This document shows positions 49,501-55,771 of a DNA stretch of 59,309 nucleotides, in pieces. The first letter of the stretch is position 1. Each line of letters opens with the position of its first letter. Position numbers and translations under genes: made by a program. Under the pieces are notes generated by a model. The model was not told the origin of the DNA and did no database searches. It saw only the letters and a list, made by a program, of their open reading frames with translations. The DNA is from Paracoccus onchidii (lineage in GTDB: Bacteria > Pseudomonadota > Alphaproteobacteria > Rhodobacterales > Rhodobacteraceae), in the NCBI RefSeq assembly GCF_028294535.1, contig NZ_JAQBIE010000024.1, forward strand, positions 1 to 59,309, read 5' to 3'.

Positions 49501-51700
49501 GGCCGATGCACGGCTTGCCGCGGCACAAAAAAGGGCCGGTGCTGGAAAGGCCGCACGTTTGGCCTCGATGCGCGCTGCGTTCGAGCAGAACAGACTCAAG
49601 GGTCCGTATTTCCCGCTGGCGCGGTTCGGAAACTACTTTGTCACCGTTCGGGATGATGACGGTAAGGTGGTTTCATTCAGCCGCTTCGAGAAGAAAGCGC
49701 AGATGGATGCCGCTTTGCGTGAGTGGGCCGACCACACAGGACGTGTCGAGCATGGTGTTCTTGGCGCTGGGGCCGATCTGCGCGGCATGGTCGACGCCAA
49801 GTTCGTCAGCGACGTGATCGAAACTATTGGCGAGGCCGGCGCGTCCGATGAAATGCTGGACACGATCTGGCAGCATTGGCTTGAAACCCTGCCCGATCAG
49901 TCTGTCCGCAAGAGCCAGATCCACCGCAAGGGGCGCGCGGGCTTCAACCGCGATGCGATCCGGGCTTTCTCACACTCCATGTTCCATGGCGCGCACCAGC
50001 TGGCGCGTCTAAAGTATGGCCTCGAAATGGATGAAAACCTGAACGATGCCGAGGAACAGGCCGCGCGTCAGCGAAACCCCGAGCGGGCCGGGTTCGTGGT
50101 CAGGGAAATGCGGCAGCGTCATGAGTTCACCATGAAGCCGACCAACAACCCGCTTGTCACGGCGGGCACGTCGCTTGCGTTTGTCTGGTATCTCGGCATG
50201 TCTCCCGCATCGGCAATGGTGAACCTTTCGCAAACCACCATTGTCGGGGTTCCCATGATGGCCGCACGGTTCAAGAAAGCCGGCGTGACCGGATCGGCCG
50301 ATGCCCTATGGAAAGCCTTGCAGGACTTCGGCAAGGGAAAGGGGCATATCGACAAGGCGCCGAGTCTGACGGCGGATGAAAAGGCCGCAATGGCAGAAGC
50401 CTATCGCCGCGGCACGATCGACAAGACGCAGGCGCATGACCTGGCTGCGGTCGCGGAGTCTGGCGTGGCCTACAACCCCGCCCGCGAAAAGGCCATGCGG
50501 GTGATTGGCTACCTGTTCCACCACACGGAGCGGTTCAACCGTGAGGTCACTTTCCTTGCGAATTACAGGCTGTTGAAGGCAGAAGGCAAGAACCAGCAAG
50601 AGGCGATCGAGGAAGCGGATTCCTTGGTCAAGAAGATCCACTTCGATTATCAGAACACCGCGCGCCCAAGGGTGATGCAGGGCGATGCCGCGAAGATGCT
50701 GCTGGTATTCCGCAACTTCACCGTGAACATGCTCTACCGCCTGTTCCGAGACACGCACCAGGCGTTCAACGGCGAAAGCAAGGCCGCGCAAAAAGAGGCG
50801 CGCGACCAGCTTGTTGGTGTCACCCTGTCGATGATGGCACATGCCGGTATCAAGGGCGTTTGGGGGTATGGCCTGATCATGGGGCTTCTCGGAATGTTCT
50901 ATCCGGGCGGCGACGGTGACGACCTGGAAGAATGGTTGCAGGATGCTTTGCTGATGGAGGGCGACACGCCTGCCACGGCCGCTTGGAACTGGACGATGGG
51001 CATGGCGCTGAACGGGGTGCCGGGCAACGTCCTTGGCGTCAGCCTGACCAACCGTATCGGGATGCCGAACCTTTGGTTCCAACCGCCGCGCGCCGGCACA
51101 GAAGGCCGCGACGTGTGGACCCATTACCTTGAACAGATCGCGGGTCCGGTTGCGGCAATCCCCGGATCGTTCCTGTCTGGCATGTCGATGATTTCCGATG
51201 CCTGGGGCGAAGGCAATGGCGACAACATGATGCGTGGTCTTGAGCGCGCGACACCGGGATTCATTGGCGACATTGTGAAGCCGGTTCGGATGATGACGCA
51301 TGGGGCAAACACCTATTATGGCGATCCCCTGATTGATAATGTCTCGGTTCTCGACGCATTCAGGTCTGCACTCGGGTTCACGCCCGCAAAGCTGGCCGAG
51401 CGGTATGACATCAACAATCGCCTCAAGGCGAAGGAAAAGGAAATCACGTCACGCCGGGCGCGGATTCACAAAGCTATTGGCGATGCCATGTCGAGCGGCG
51501 AGGATATTCCAGATCGGGTGATGAAGGATCTGCAAAAGTTCAACTCGGAATATCCCGAATATCCAATCACACCGGAAACGGCGCGCGCCTCGATACGAAG
51601 CCGTGCGCGGATGAAGGAAAGAAACGAGTTCGGCGTGAGCCTCAACCCGAAGCTGAACGACCGAATCCGGTCTGAAACGCCGCCCGCGATATATGGGTAG
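37511..51700 (+). CDS. Giant polyvalent virion protein (4729 aa): ParB/DdrB-like, methylase, helicase, zincin
   Basis: One open frame takes almost a quarter of the window. Parts in order: helical and Gly-rich N-terminus (1-450); inorganic-pyrophosphatase-like domain (about 899-1038); DdrB/ParB-like domain with SGNGRTLALQ (about 1311-1612); adenine methylase with EPSAGNG near 1866 and NPPF near 1925; Strawberry-notch-type helicase (about 2200-2890) with TGVGKGR near 2292, DESHEAGG near 2427 and GRIHRTGQ near 2826; LPD3-like segment near 3375-3500; zincin HEIIH near 3615; PLARFG (PLxRFG domain) near 4032; LPD38-like C-terminus (about 4340-4600). Polyvalent proteins and P1 DarB enter with DNA and block restriction. 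Three genes are nested in its linkers. Confidence 0.85.
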   Translation: MDNRVPGTSPLQSALSQLGATPEPAKPENVKDAFDGIARNSKIPANVLIALDEVAGGKGSVEGAQRNAAALSKAVQSGMSIQDAITQFSGDGARASAILDRSYEIADQMYPQDTAPAQPDSASDGRLSAGEVAGGLGRDVATGAVRGVGSGIRAAGVAADEMARFGDESGKSDPTLLRKAGAYLGDAVSRFGEGIAEGRTQDYKDKRDGTQIGGSLADPSSWTLGEDPSLIGLLGVAAEGAGSMLPMVAAPGPRVAAVFGGLMAGGEGVDNGRKFVEDAAKTLDENGRPEIEKLPTYQELTGAGGMSPEDAVEEVARRAENNAGFRQGLFGSLGGAATNRIMRGADGWLGKGGRLTKAVKKSAAGAAEEGTQEAFEGAASQSGINAATGAETDILQDSFGNFVAGGLAGGGMGAVSGALGGGSDAQQDGPIDPETGEVLALPAPDAPQGGPLVSAPRLIEQDPNFSNLNRPEMVDDIGTPIADGSGDGQAAAPDGVPFPPDQGAAATGDAMGALPPPAAPAGLLPPPAGPIEAIAQGLAQNMPQPEPEFPPLFPDQKPGGAVRLGNPASGNITDAVFMGETPEGMAQVRINGAVVELTPEEFDGARNAVTEIEAAQKAGNTGGKADVPTGSTPEDIGSPEGGSSLRPTGDAVQGIREPASTDGDSIGEGSERGQEVHQGGMPGRTENGSGEPDDLGSVALGVQPGKLGNTLASAKASGTVQHVTKKGKTKTGYVLKGVTKEQADQIDPYSFKKDGGYFVNQARADAFDDAGALNGEISTPDQVQAEIEQASGIKVSQAPIPSRAPWHNASADVRQAILDEAGPQAVSEYRRAGSWSGMSDAAKRAVIEANSRLYRAGAINNTGTIEQPNYTLSQPQKPASISQAAQDAATDPTDGQKEAGNYRKGHARWNGLEVSIENAKGSTRSGTDPSGEAWSVTMPADYGDFKGTKGADGDPVDFYNGGVEDSDYVLIVDQVDAETGKFDEHKVIIGTTARGAALKIYRDGFSDGKGDARIGAITETTVDGLKAWLGGGQMRRPAAGKLDYPFKRRANIKKKSEQAAPKADGKPVRTRPNIGDPNYTLIDAMNDLQDAEAEYSAQGMVKNARTGERMRQLRDLVKKMQADADKLREESQQQAEPPKASAPGLLGSLSQEKQDRAAELKARLAAKARGQASSGLDPEYITLGGELVSLYIEAGTKRFGQMLRDFAETTGLTLREAQAPMRAAYNHVRDDMDLNGEDVSDMDDGAAVMVEVRAALAEEDGRTTTKPATTDAVKDSGGKKSPPPAMDTKEGSIKKNALKSAIAVTARGREIPVQYAIVELGDLIPSQLMDGRSNPEYDQRLQPRDRSREASQDQIHRIARDLNPELLGESPQASNGAPIILPTGEVLSGNGRTLALQSASMDWPVSSGRYSDFIRDKGYPVKGMSSPVLVRIVTGSPSMQEAAAIAREANERDQAEMSISEQAMADAQNLTPAILDLYQGGDVDGTRNASFVRAFAQGVLSPNDAGKMRDKDGRMTQDAVRRINAALLASAYGDAGIVASVLESTDTNIKAIGGALMDVAPRWAQMRAEAKKGTIAADADMTPALMEAVKLVDRARRENRHLTEFLNQTDMFSGDSVSPDAVAILGLMYRGSESKPFSRPYGRDKVADALNFFVTEAMKTSPGVDLIGESADIGAIIQSAGGRINGEGEGQQLDLDGGTGNSGQGAAQSGEPGAGPENQQGETGVRGQGGSSDAAQDGLTPDGDGSDRSRIASAFYERWGLGNQPSNIRAARAMAQEVLGRTPSDKEIEEGIEAGIVRAARQIVDDGRLAGLANEKIFDALVSLYQAQPLLTTRTSTSVEQQAYSTPAPLAYAGSVLSGISGTTTVYEPSAGNGMLLIGADPANVTANELNDDRFGMLQEALPGAVLNHGDGTQYDPETLVDRVIANPPFGKVKDGRKSIRFPMDGVFTTEIDHAISWKALQSMKPTGRAVLIIGGHQGSAADRAKAYMGRNHHPFMTKLYDQFNVTDHFTVDGKMYQRQGAGWPVDVIVIEGKGKSALSYPYVKAPRMMVTWGEVRKVVENAKGDMDAAPALPNGDGGSAGSAGTTADQGPVSQPSGKPSGSDVRGGKPGGSNSSGVGSVRGGSSGSGSNAGNGSRGELDGTGQSDESGRGDVPDQSGQDATGSNGRSGNRKPDAAGNGGRTLQPVKKVKRENTEEETGFQVQYSPHSNAGFAVGTLVPRAMQSAADDALSSLRDEVGDIDQFVADKLGYPVSRITGSDGKPGYFSAEQVDALALAIKNIEDGAAFIIGDQTGVGKGRVVAGVLLYAKKNGRFPVFVTKQPGLFADMVRDLRDIGEAGSEKRILSTKDLRGANVIPLSNEPGDVLETESAPKLKSLITGIAKTGRLPDGYDYFFTTYSQMQWEAGSAGQATYRQTAMRSLASNAVMILDESHEAGGTEQRKVDPETGEIIPTRADFFRDVLSHAHGVMYSSATYAKNPTVMSLYNKTDMRLSVDDMSKLPNAVKAGGVPLQQVIANMLVKAGQYMRRERSFAGVEMSINQLETDKTIAKSGAKVVQGIFRLDLDYMEDARERFQDELASSGMKGAQDNSTGSSGAGSVGFSSVMHNLVAQMLFALKSDAVATRAIDLWKNGEKPLIAVSNTNESILSDFIDGSGIGYGDKADFTFKELFLRYLNRLRRVTLKDADGKAHHVHMKDDDILRIAGPDALSAVKDMEKQIAKSPIGGMPGSPLDYIMDRMRDAGMKVGEITGRGTVIEGGILKSRKASDAEKKKTMNAFNSGAMDGVLLNQSGSTGFSLHATANKGNDGKQRHMIVLQPDPNIDVFMQMLGRIHRTGQIKLPKYTIAISDLAIEKRVAANLMRKMASLNANTTANKDSAVSLNNVIDFMNKYGDEVVNGILKEDSELSAKLGIGPAKGNAFDGIASKFTGRLAVLDPDEVSEIYDRIEGEYKALIETLDRMGLNTLEAKTLDLEAQTISTVKLSEGDPNSSSPFEAGATMETVSAKRLGKPFTLEQLSDELAKEMGEDTEKQYVENAVRRIRDLIPAWQEKQSEGIRKAETALSAANTEAKKKAAEKILKSRRESMEQSGARLNSIIENIRQIGINRSLILRMSENGMEVQLPARSIGFDMKSLKDNPTAASAIRVRIAVADAAREVLLPLSKLIDPESPFDFTQASAAYVDSAFENGLSDSREERSIITGNLLSGFSKFQKGQVVMFTREDGRVESGILMPKNFDLDTALAEIPVKFDKAQDAIKFLREGDGQRMVSTDDKVATIKMDSHGAFVFDVKKIGGKPYYLNKGVRDVLGEFTAGRSGKGMFTARTSSPEKAASAAKAWQDQIGATLETTSFKDEAREITGEELPETKESRFDNDRPVVATLTGDELGEWADIRDLGRKAFNWYRENLVATTTIMNGTGWSVGYTRRGAGKISGRKGEDLLRLVPAIPAIIERGQHVRTEQNRKDDGVKAYHKIAARVELGGRLKDVIVTIREMNNGTFHYDLSRDNSEGALFQRMGDQSEMNVAGSRPSSPIFEVGARAASPANINIEISEAEINGDPTLTPANARAINTAARAELVKVGISGRVRVEVGGNGRSQGTYRRGVIRILRAGKDWKHTLDHEIIHALRDGNMWNKDYGLFTADEWRSLVKAARADKAIRDRVTAAYPDLSAAAQAEEMVAEFYADWAQGRRKAPQGGMTRALGRIRSFFRAVASALRGEGFQDAATIMERIANGEIGGRGPDGPGGGRDSGVKEQRDMTALRGAMQAGRAKAAGLVSREFWQKSPEMFSNWLTDAMGANSRFNILGMVPGHPLFAELGKNISAAQAYLRNKQEMDAMRNDWQARASSAVDKWHSAGRKDPASNDALMDLMHRTTLSGIDPSKPDDWKHPHETSARAALASGTATGDAKAQAQQVIDEIQARQDAYEKLKRRYDAMPANFQKLYRDIRDEYSALADATDKALLDNIETANRIALKRAERRHRQEIERIRDEGLEGDARDQALEKADARLAAAQKRAGAGKAARLASMRAAFEQNRLKGPYFPLARFGNYFVTVRDDDGKVVSFSRFEKKAQMDAALREWADHTGRVEHGVLGAGADLRGMVDAKFVSDVIETIGEAGASDEMLDTIWQHWLETLPDQSVRKSQIHRKGRAGFNRDAIRAFSHSMFHGAHQLARLKYGLEMDENLNDAEEQAARQRNPERAGFVVREMRQRHEFTMKPTNNPLVTAGTSLAFVWYLGMSPASAMVNLSQTTIVGVPMMAARFKKAGVTGSADALWKALQDFGKGKGHIDKAPSLTADEKAAMAEAYRRGTIDKTQAHDLAAVAESGVAYNPAREKAMRVIGYLFHHTERFNREVTFLANYRLLKAEGKNQQEAIEEADSLVKKIHFDYQNTARPRVMQGDAAKMLLVFRNFTVNMLYRLFRDTHQAFNGESKAAQKEARDQLVGVTLSMMAHAGIKGVWGYGLIMGLLGMFYPGGDGDDLEEWLQDALLMEGDTPATAAWNWTMGMALNGVPGNVLGVSLTNRIGMPNLWFQPPRAGTEGRDVWTHYLEQIAGPVAAIPGSFLSGMSMISDAWGEGNGDNMMRGLERATPGFIGDIVKPVRMMTHGANTYYGDPLIDNVSVLDAFRSALGFTPAKLAERYDINNRLKAKEKEITSRRARIHKAIGDAMSSGEDIPDRVMKDLQKFNSEYPEYPITPETARASIRSRARMKERNEFGVSLNPKLNDRIRSETPPAIYG
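39387..39644 (+). CDS. Nested gene 1 in the polyvalent gene (+1 frame)
   Basis: An 85-codon frame begins MFQLDQHLKILGAPKGDLRC and ends in TAG. Its sequence is balanced and helical, with KEANEVKKFIKAGCPDELK and TWAVWLWASNPANW. By hand count 60 of 85 third positions are G or C, against 33 of 86 in the main frame over the same bases, where the product is a Gly/Ser/Pro/Glu linker. GTAAGG precedes the ATG. The protein family is not recognised. Confidence 0.65.
   Translation: MFQLDQHLKILGAPKGDLRCVQRGMPSKESANQLRLMGILSGKEANEVKKFIKAGCPDELKTDRVNLMTWAVWLWASNPANWEIH
42564..42728 (+). CDS. Nested gene 2 in the polyvalent gene (+1 frame)
   Basis: A 54-codon frame starts at ATG 42564, eight bases after AGGGGG, and ends in TGA. 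The peptide MAKAKDNNSTLTAGQEILVK continues as a basic helix. Third-position GC is 46 of 54, against 24 of 55 in the main frame, which encodes a Gly/Gln linker (GEGEGQQLDLDGGTGNSGQG). It lies between the DdrB-like and methylase domains. Function unknown. Confidence 0.65.
   Translation: MAKAKDNNSTLTAGQEILVKALRNQANQEPGPKTSKAKQEFADKAEAAMQRKTA
43695..44072 (+). CDS. Nested gene 3 in the polyvalent gene (+1 frame)
   Basis: A 125-codon frame begins MPKVTWTPRPHC; AAGG lies nine bases upstream, and GTG 43671 is an alternative start. The product contains LTKGQYLNLLESRLDQMFEA, DRTAAESAAFAVDRLVLD and LTLPEMVDELYSL, a normal helical protein. Third-position GC is 67 of 99 codons, against 34 of 100 in the main frame, which encodes an extreme Gly/Ser linker. 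It lies between methylase and helicase domains. Family unknown. Confidence 0.7.
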   Translation: MPKVTWTPRPHCRTVTVVLPDRPEQPLTKGQYLNLLESRLDQMFEAASQEDRTAAESAAFAVDRLVLDRMPGTVLVENSMALVNLMNLDGVTFPINPAKMRPDQMDVQETESLTLPEMVDELYSL

Positions 51701-51737
51701 CGCAACGGGCGCGTGATCTGATAGATTGGCCGTGACG

Positions 51738-51785
51738 GCATAGGATGTGCCTTCCAGCAAACATGCAGGAAAGCGGCATCCTATG
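51738..51785 (+). promoter_or_regulatory. Adhesin-unit leader element (GCATAGGATGTG hairpin)
   Basis: CATAGGAT (51739-51746) pairs with ATCCTATG (51778-51785), which contains the ATG of the next gene; GCC/GGC adds three pairs beyond a two-base bulge. AGGA in the loop (51767-51770) is a distant ribosome site. This is the most stable of the three leader copies and has the core AGGATGT exactly as in the CsrA consensus end. Confidence 0.65.
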
Positions 51786-52025
51786 GCAGATTATAACGAC
51801 ATTACGCTTGGCGCGGCGCCGGTTTCGGTTCCCGTAGCTACGGAAGATACGATCATCTATGCGTCGGGTGGGCCTTTGCGGTTCACGTCGCATCAGACAC
51901 CGGCCGGAAACACGGTCGGCATCCCCTTGCAGGAAGGCCAGGCCCATCTGGTGAAAGCGGACAACGCTATCACCGCATGGTCGGATACGGGCGTGTCCGT
52001 GAAACTTGTTCGGACCACAGCCTGA
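51783..52025 (+). CDS. Small beta-rich virion-type protein (80 aa)
   Basis: I start at ATG 51783 (MADYNDITLG); the GTG at 51747 would include the leader hairpin. The sequence is strand-rich (PVSVPVATEDTIIYAS, GVSVKLVRTTA), like short trimeric or decoration proteins that precede tail adhesins. Its TGA overlaps the next ATG, so it is coupled to the large adhesin. Function unknown. Confidence 0.6.
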   Translation: MADYNDITLGAAPVSVPVATEDTIIYASGGPLRFTSHQTPAGNTVGIPLQEGQAHLVKADNAITAWSDTGVSVKLVRTTA

Positions 52026-55000
52026 TGCGCTGGCTTCTCGGGGATAGTTCCAACACGCTGGGGCGCGCGCTTGAAACGCTTGGCGCAGGCAGCGCCGTGT
52101 TGCCGCCGAATTACTCGGAGCCTGCGGCCGTCCAGGCACCGCAAATCCCCGAGAGATCTTATACCGAGGGCGAAACGATCACCGCGACGGCAGGTGTGTT
52201 CACGGGAAGCCCGACTCCAATCATATCCCGCCGCTGGCAATATCGCCATGACGCCGGATGGTCAGGCATTGCAGATCATGAGGAATTGTCTCTGTATCTG
52301 GCCCCTTACCTGATCGGCGCAGAAATTCGGCTGCAAGAGCAAGCCAGCAATATCGAAGGATCTACGGCTTGGATCACCAGCAATCTAGTCGGTCCTGTCT
52401 CTGAAATCATTGATCCCGCGGCCTTCACCGACGCGCCATCAATCGCCCCTGGAACGGCAAGCCCTGGGCAGGTTTACAGCCTCGACCTTGGGCAATATTC
52501 CGGCACCGGCCCTATCACGGTCGATTGGTCACTTGATCTTGATGGGCAAGACGTGACAGGCGACGTTTCGTCGCTTTCATACGATAGCACGGGCGTCGAT
52601 GACGGAACCTTGACCCTTACGGTTCGCATCAGCAATTCGGCAAACGCGCAACCGGTCGTGCAAACCGCAACCGCCCGTATTCAAACAGTCGTTACTGCAC
52701 CACCTGCACCAGACGCGCCCACCGCTTCGAATATCACGCATGAAAGTGCGGAAATCTCATGGTCTGACCTGACCTCTGGCGGATCGCCCATCACGCGCGT
52801 GGACATGCAATGGCGCGATGCATCGTTCAATGCGCAGATCGTCAACGATGCATCTTCGCCGGAAACCCTATCGGGGCTTGATCCTGATAGCTTCTACCAG
52901 GTGCGCATCCGTGCGACCAACGCGGTTGGAACCTCTGACTGGTCGGGTTGGGCGAACTGGACCACGGAAGAATTGGTGACAATTCCCAATTCGGGGGTTG
53001 GCACCGACACACCGATGATGATTGCCGGCGGGTCATACCCGGTCGGTCTGGCATATAATTTCTGGGGTGGCGATGACGGTCTGCAAGCCGGCACCGAGAG
53101 CCACGGAATCCTTGCCGATACGCGGGGCGATTACGCCGGGGCGATCACCTCGGCCGCTTTGGGTGAGACACTGGCGGGCGTGGGATTGGCATGTGCAGTC
53201 GGTCCTCAAAATACATCGCAATGGCTTTGGAACCGGTATCACGGTGAATGGGCAGAATACTGCGATCCGCGCAACGACCTGCCGCTGTATTCTGGCGGGG
53301 CTTTCATCCTGTATGAAGGCGAGCAGATGAACAGCGAGGATTGGATTGCCCGTGAGATCACCGGCAAGCTGGCTATGCCATATGTATGGCGCTCGAACGG
53401 TCACCGGGTCACATTGCCCCGAGATCTGGATTATGAATATCGGCTGGTAGAGCTGGCCGCACAAAATGGTGTCCAGACGTATATCGGCGGTCACTGGCCC
53501 CCGATGGTGATCAACCCGCCCGATGATGCAGAATGGCGTGGCCGGTTTGATGGGTATGATAAAGCGCTGCGCTATCGGCGTGAGTATCTATCGGCCCAGC
53601 TTGCTGCCAACAGCCTGCCCTCCGATGTCTGGATCGTTCCGACGCACTGGATCTATGCCCGCGCATATGATGACGATCAGGCAGGTAATTTGCCGGCTGG
53701 CATCGCCTCGCACTTGGATTTCCATGCGCTTGAGAATGGCTATTCGGCTGAAAACAGGGGGCATCATCCCTATATGCCGTCGCGGCTGGCGATCTACTGC
53801 GCCCGTGCCATGATATTCGATGTGGTCGAGGGCCAAGACGCATTGGCGCTGCCTGACAATGCCGCCGAGGGCATCACCGGCACCGTTGCTTCATACCTGC
53901 GCCAGATGGCCGCAGACATCGTGTCAGACTATGCACCGGCCGGCCGTGGCGGTTCGTCCTATGCAGATCCGGCTTTGCTGACCGCAACGCCTGCACGGCC
54001 GTCTGTGGCTCTTGCCAATTGCGTAGGCGAATGGGTCACGGGCGATGCGTCTGTCACAACGATCGCCAGCGCATCCCCTGTCCACTTCGGTGCCTGCATC
54101 ATCAATCTGGATGACATTGGCGATCTTGCTGAAAACGAGCAGGTCGAGATCATGCGTGTGGCTGGGGCCGGATCATCGCGGATCGTCTTTGAGGTGCTGA
54201 ATCCAGATTGGCGACCAGCCCCGATTATTCGCGTTGAGGCGTTCAACGAGGCAGGCAGCTATCAGCAAGGAACCTTTATCGACGCGCCGACCGGAGGTGA
54301 TCAGCTTATTGAATGGTGGATCACCGATCAGCTGACTTTCCGCGTTGTCGATCTGTCGCTGCCCGGCACTGACGCAAGCAAGGTGAACGCACCTCAATAC
54401 GTGTCGTCTGCACCGGATTACATTTCTTCCTGCGCATCGTTCACGGCAAACATAACCGAGTCCCGCATCCCGATCACGGCGGCATATGCCAGCGAAAACA
54501 TCCCGACATCGCAAGAGCAGGTTGACCTGAATGCGTGGATCGATGGAATGAACCCCGCATGGGTTGCATGGGAAGGTGAACCGGAAGTCGTTGCGGCACG
54601 GGCTGCGATTTCTGACGCAACGGCTACCGGTTATTCGGCGCATTCGTTCCTGGACACGGCAACCGGTGTCGAGGGAACCCACGGCGGGAACCTTGGAGTA
54701 TTGCGGACAGGGACACTGAACCAGTCCTTTATCGGTGGTTCGTCTGAAATGGCCAGATGGAACAATCAAGGGGTCGAGGTCACGGCGACCTATGACGGGC
54801 CTTTGTTCATTGCGCTCTATGGCGATCCGTCAACAGGTATGTGGGAACCGGATAGCACCGAGGGACAAGAGCAATACCAAGCCTGCTACTACTACGCCAA
54901 AGATGCCGAAAATAAGGGCCGGGACAGCGTTGTTTTGTATACGCCCTGGGGTCCGCAAGGGTCCAATGGTGACGCCGACACCAGCGCCAAGACAGAGGCG

Positions 55001-55357
55001 CTGCGCCAATGGCTGCAATCGCATCTGACAATAGATGTGTGGGTGGTTCCGACGCATTTGGTTGTCCGTGAAGCAATCGACTATCTGGACCCTGCAACAC
55101 CTTATGGCGGCGATGCATTCCACATGGAGTCCACCGGCGACACCACGATTGCCTTGTCGTGGATGATCCAGATGTGGCTGCAAATGGCCGAGGACGTGAA
55201 TGGGTCGGATAGCGCCCTGCTTTCGCATCTGAAGGCAACGACATGGACGTTGCTGACGGGCATGGAATGGTCCGGCCTGGGTGGTGAGACGATTGTTTCG
55301 CCATATTCAGTGGATTCGCCTGTCACCACCCCCCTTGAACCACCTTCATCGTCGTAA
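52025..55357 (+). CDS. Large adhesin with fibronectin and two SGNH-like parts
   Basis: I start at ATG 52025 (MRWLLGDSSNTLG), giving 1110 aa. Residues 35-220 are Ig-like. A fibronectin type III domain spans about 225-316 (PDAPTASNITHESAEISW to NWTTEE). Two SGNH-hydrolase-like regions follow: one with VPTHWIYARAYDD near 538 and DFHALENGY, the other with VVPTHLVVREAIDY near 1008 and DAFHMESTGD. The repeated VPTH-x(n)-FH pattern suggests duplication. It may be a host-surface esterase or receptor-binding protein. Confidence 0.65.
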   Translation: MRWLLGDSSNTLGRALETLGAGSAVLPPNYSEPAAVQAPQIPERSYTEGETITATAGVFTGSPTPIISRRWQYRHDAGWSGIADHEELSLYLAPYLIGAEIRLQEQASNIEGSTAWITSNLVGPVSEIIDPAAFTDAPSIAPGTASPGQVYSLDLGQYSGTGPITVDWSLDLDGQDVTGDVSSLSYDSTGVDDGTLTLTVRISNSANAQPVVQTATARIQTVVTAPPAPDAPTASNITHESAEISWSDLTSGGSPITRVDMQWRDASFNAQIVNDASSPETLSGLDPDSFYQVRIRATNAVGTSDWSGWANWTTEELVTIPNSGVGTDTPMMIAGGSYPVGLAYNFWGGDDGLQAGTESHGILADTRGDYAGAITSAALGETLAGVGLACAVGPQNTSQWLWNRYHGEWAEYCDPRNDLPLYSGGAFILYEGEQMNSEDWIAREITGKLAMPYVWRSNGHRVTLPRDLDYEYRLVELAAQNGVQTYIGGHWPPMVINPPDDAEWRGRFDGYDKALRYRREYLSAQLAANSLPSDVWIVPTHWIYARAYDDDQAGNLPAGIASHLDFHALENGYSAENRGHHPYMPSRLAIYCARAMIFDVVEGQDALALPDNAAEGITGTVASYLRQMAADIVSDYAPAGRGGSSYADPALLTATPARPSVALANCVGEWVTGDASVTTIASASPVHFGACIINLDDIGDLAENEQVEIMRVAGAGSSRIVFEVLNPDWRPAPIIRVEAFNEAGSYQQGTFIDAPTGGDQLIEWWITDQLTFRVVDLSLPGTDASKVNAPQYVSSAPDYISSCASFTANITESRIPITAAYASENIPTSQEQVDLNAWIDGMNPAWVAWEGEPEVVAARAAISDATATGYSAHSFLDTATGVEGTHGGNLGVLRTGTLNQSFIGGSSEMARWNNQGVEVTATYDGPLFIALYGDPSTGMWEPDSTEGQEQYQACYYYAKDAENKGRDSVVLYTPWGPQGSNGDADTSAKTEALRQWLQSHLTIDVWVVPTHLVVREAIDYLDPATPYGGDAFHMESTGDTTIALSWMIQMWLQMAEDVNGSDSALLSHLKATTWTLLTGMEWSGLGGETIVSPYSVDSPVTTPLEPPSSS

Positions 55358-55368
55358 GGATCGAAGTA

Positions 55369-55596
55369 ATGAATCCTGAATTTGCCATAGAGACAATCAA
55401 GGGCGGGCAGCTTTCCGCACTTGTCATCGTCGCCTTGGCCATTGCGGTTGTGATGCTGTTTCGCTGGGGGTCGAAATCACAGAATGACCGGCTGACCGAT
55501 CTTCGAGAAGCCAACCGGACCCACCAGGAGCTATCGCGCGAAATGTCTCGGGCGATGGACGCGCTGACGAACAGCCTTCGTGATGATCGGAGGTGA
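55369..55596 (+). CDS. Small membrane protein of the lysis region
   Basis: The 75-aa product has one transmembrane helix (residues 17-34, ALVIVALAIAVVMLF) with the N-terminus outside, and a charged C-terminal helix (REANRTHQELSREMSRAMD). Such proteins act as holins, antiholins or anchors in phage lysis cassettes. Placement before the muramidase supports this, but topology alone is not proof. Confidence 0.55.
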   Translation: MNPEFAIETIKGGQLSALVIVALAIAVVMLFRWGSKSQNDRLTDLREANRTHQELSREMSRAMDALTNSLRDDRR

Positions 55597-55600
55597 AGCA

Positions 55601-55771
55601 ATGTCAATCTGGTGGCCCTTCGGAAAGCAGCGCACCGAGATCGAGTTTCAGCGGCAGATGGATTTTGCCGAAATGGAAAATGCAAACCGTGAACTGAGCG
55701 CAAAGGTGGACCGGTTCAAAGCGGTCCTTGAGGAAATGACGGAAAGAAAGCGGGGGCAAAATGATCGTTGA
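55601..55771 (+). CDS. Small coiled-coil protein (56 aa)
   Basis: ATG 55601 follows a GGAGGTGAAGCA ribosome site, which decides the start. The peptide MSIWWPFGKQRTEIEFQRQM is followed by a Glu/Lys-rich helix. The Trp-rich start might associate with the membrane. The stop overlaps the next gene. Function unknown. Confidence 0.5.
   Translation: MSIWWPFGKQRTEIEFQRQMDFAEMENANRELSAKVDRFKAVLEEMTERKRGQNDR

Noticed and set aside
37511..51700. The giant gene as an artefact of sequencing frameshifts joining separate genes
   Set aside because: No frame change is needed: the frame is continuous, and within each linker it has no stop although its codon use is poor. A frameshift error would leave the nested frame, not the main frame, leading into the next domain.
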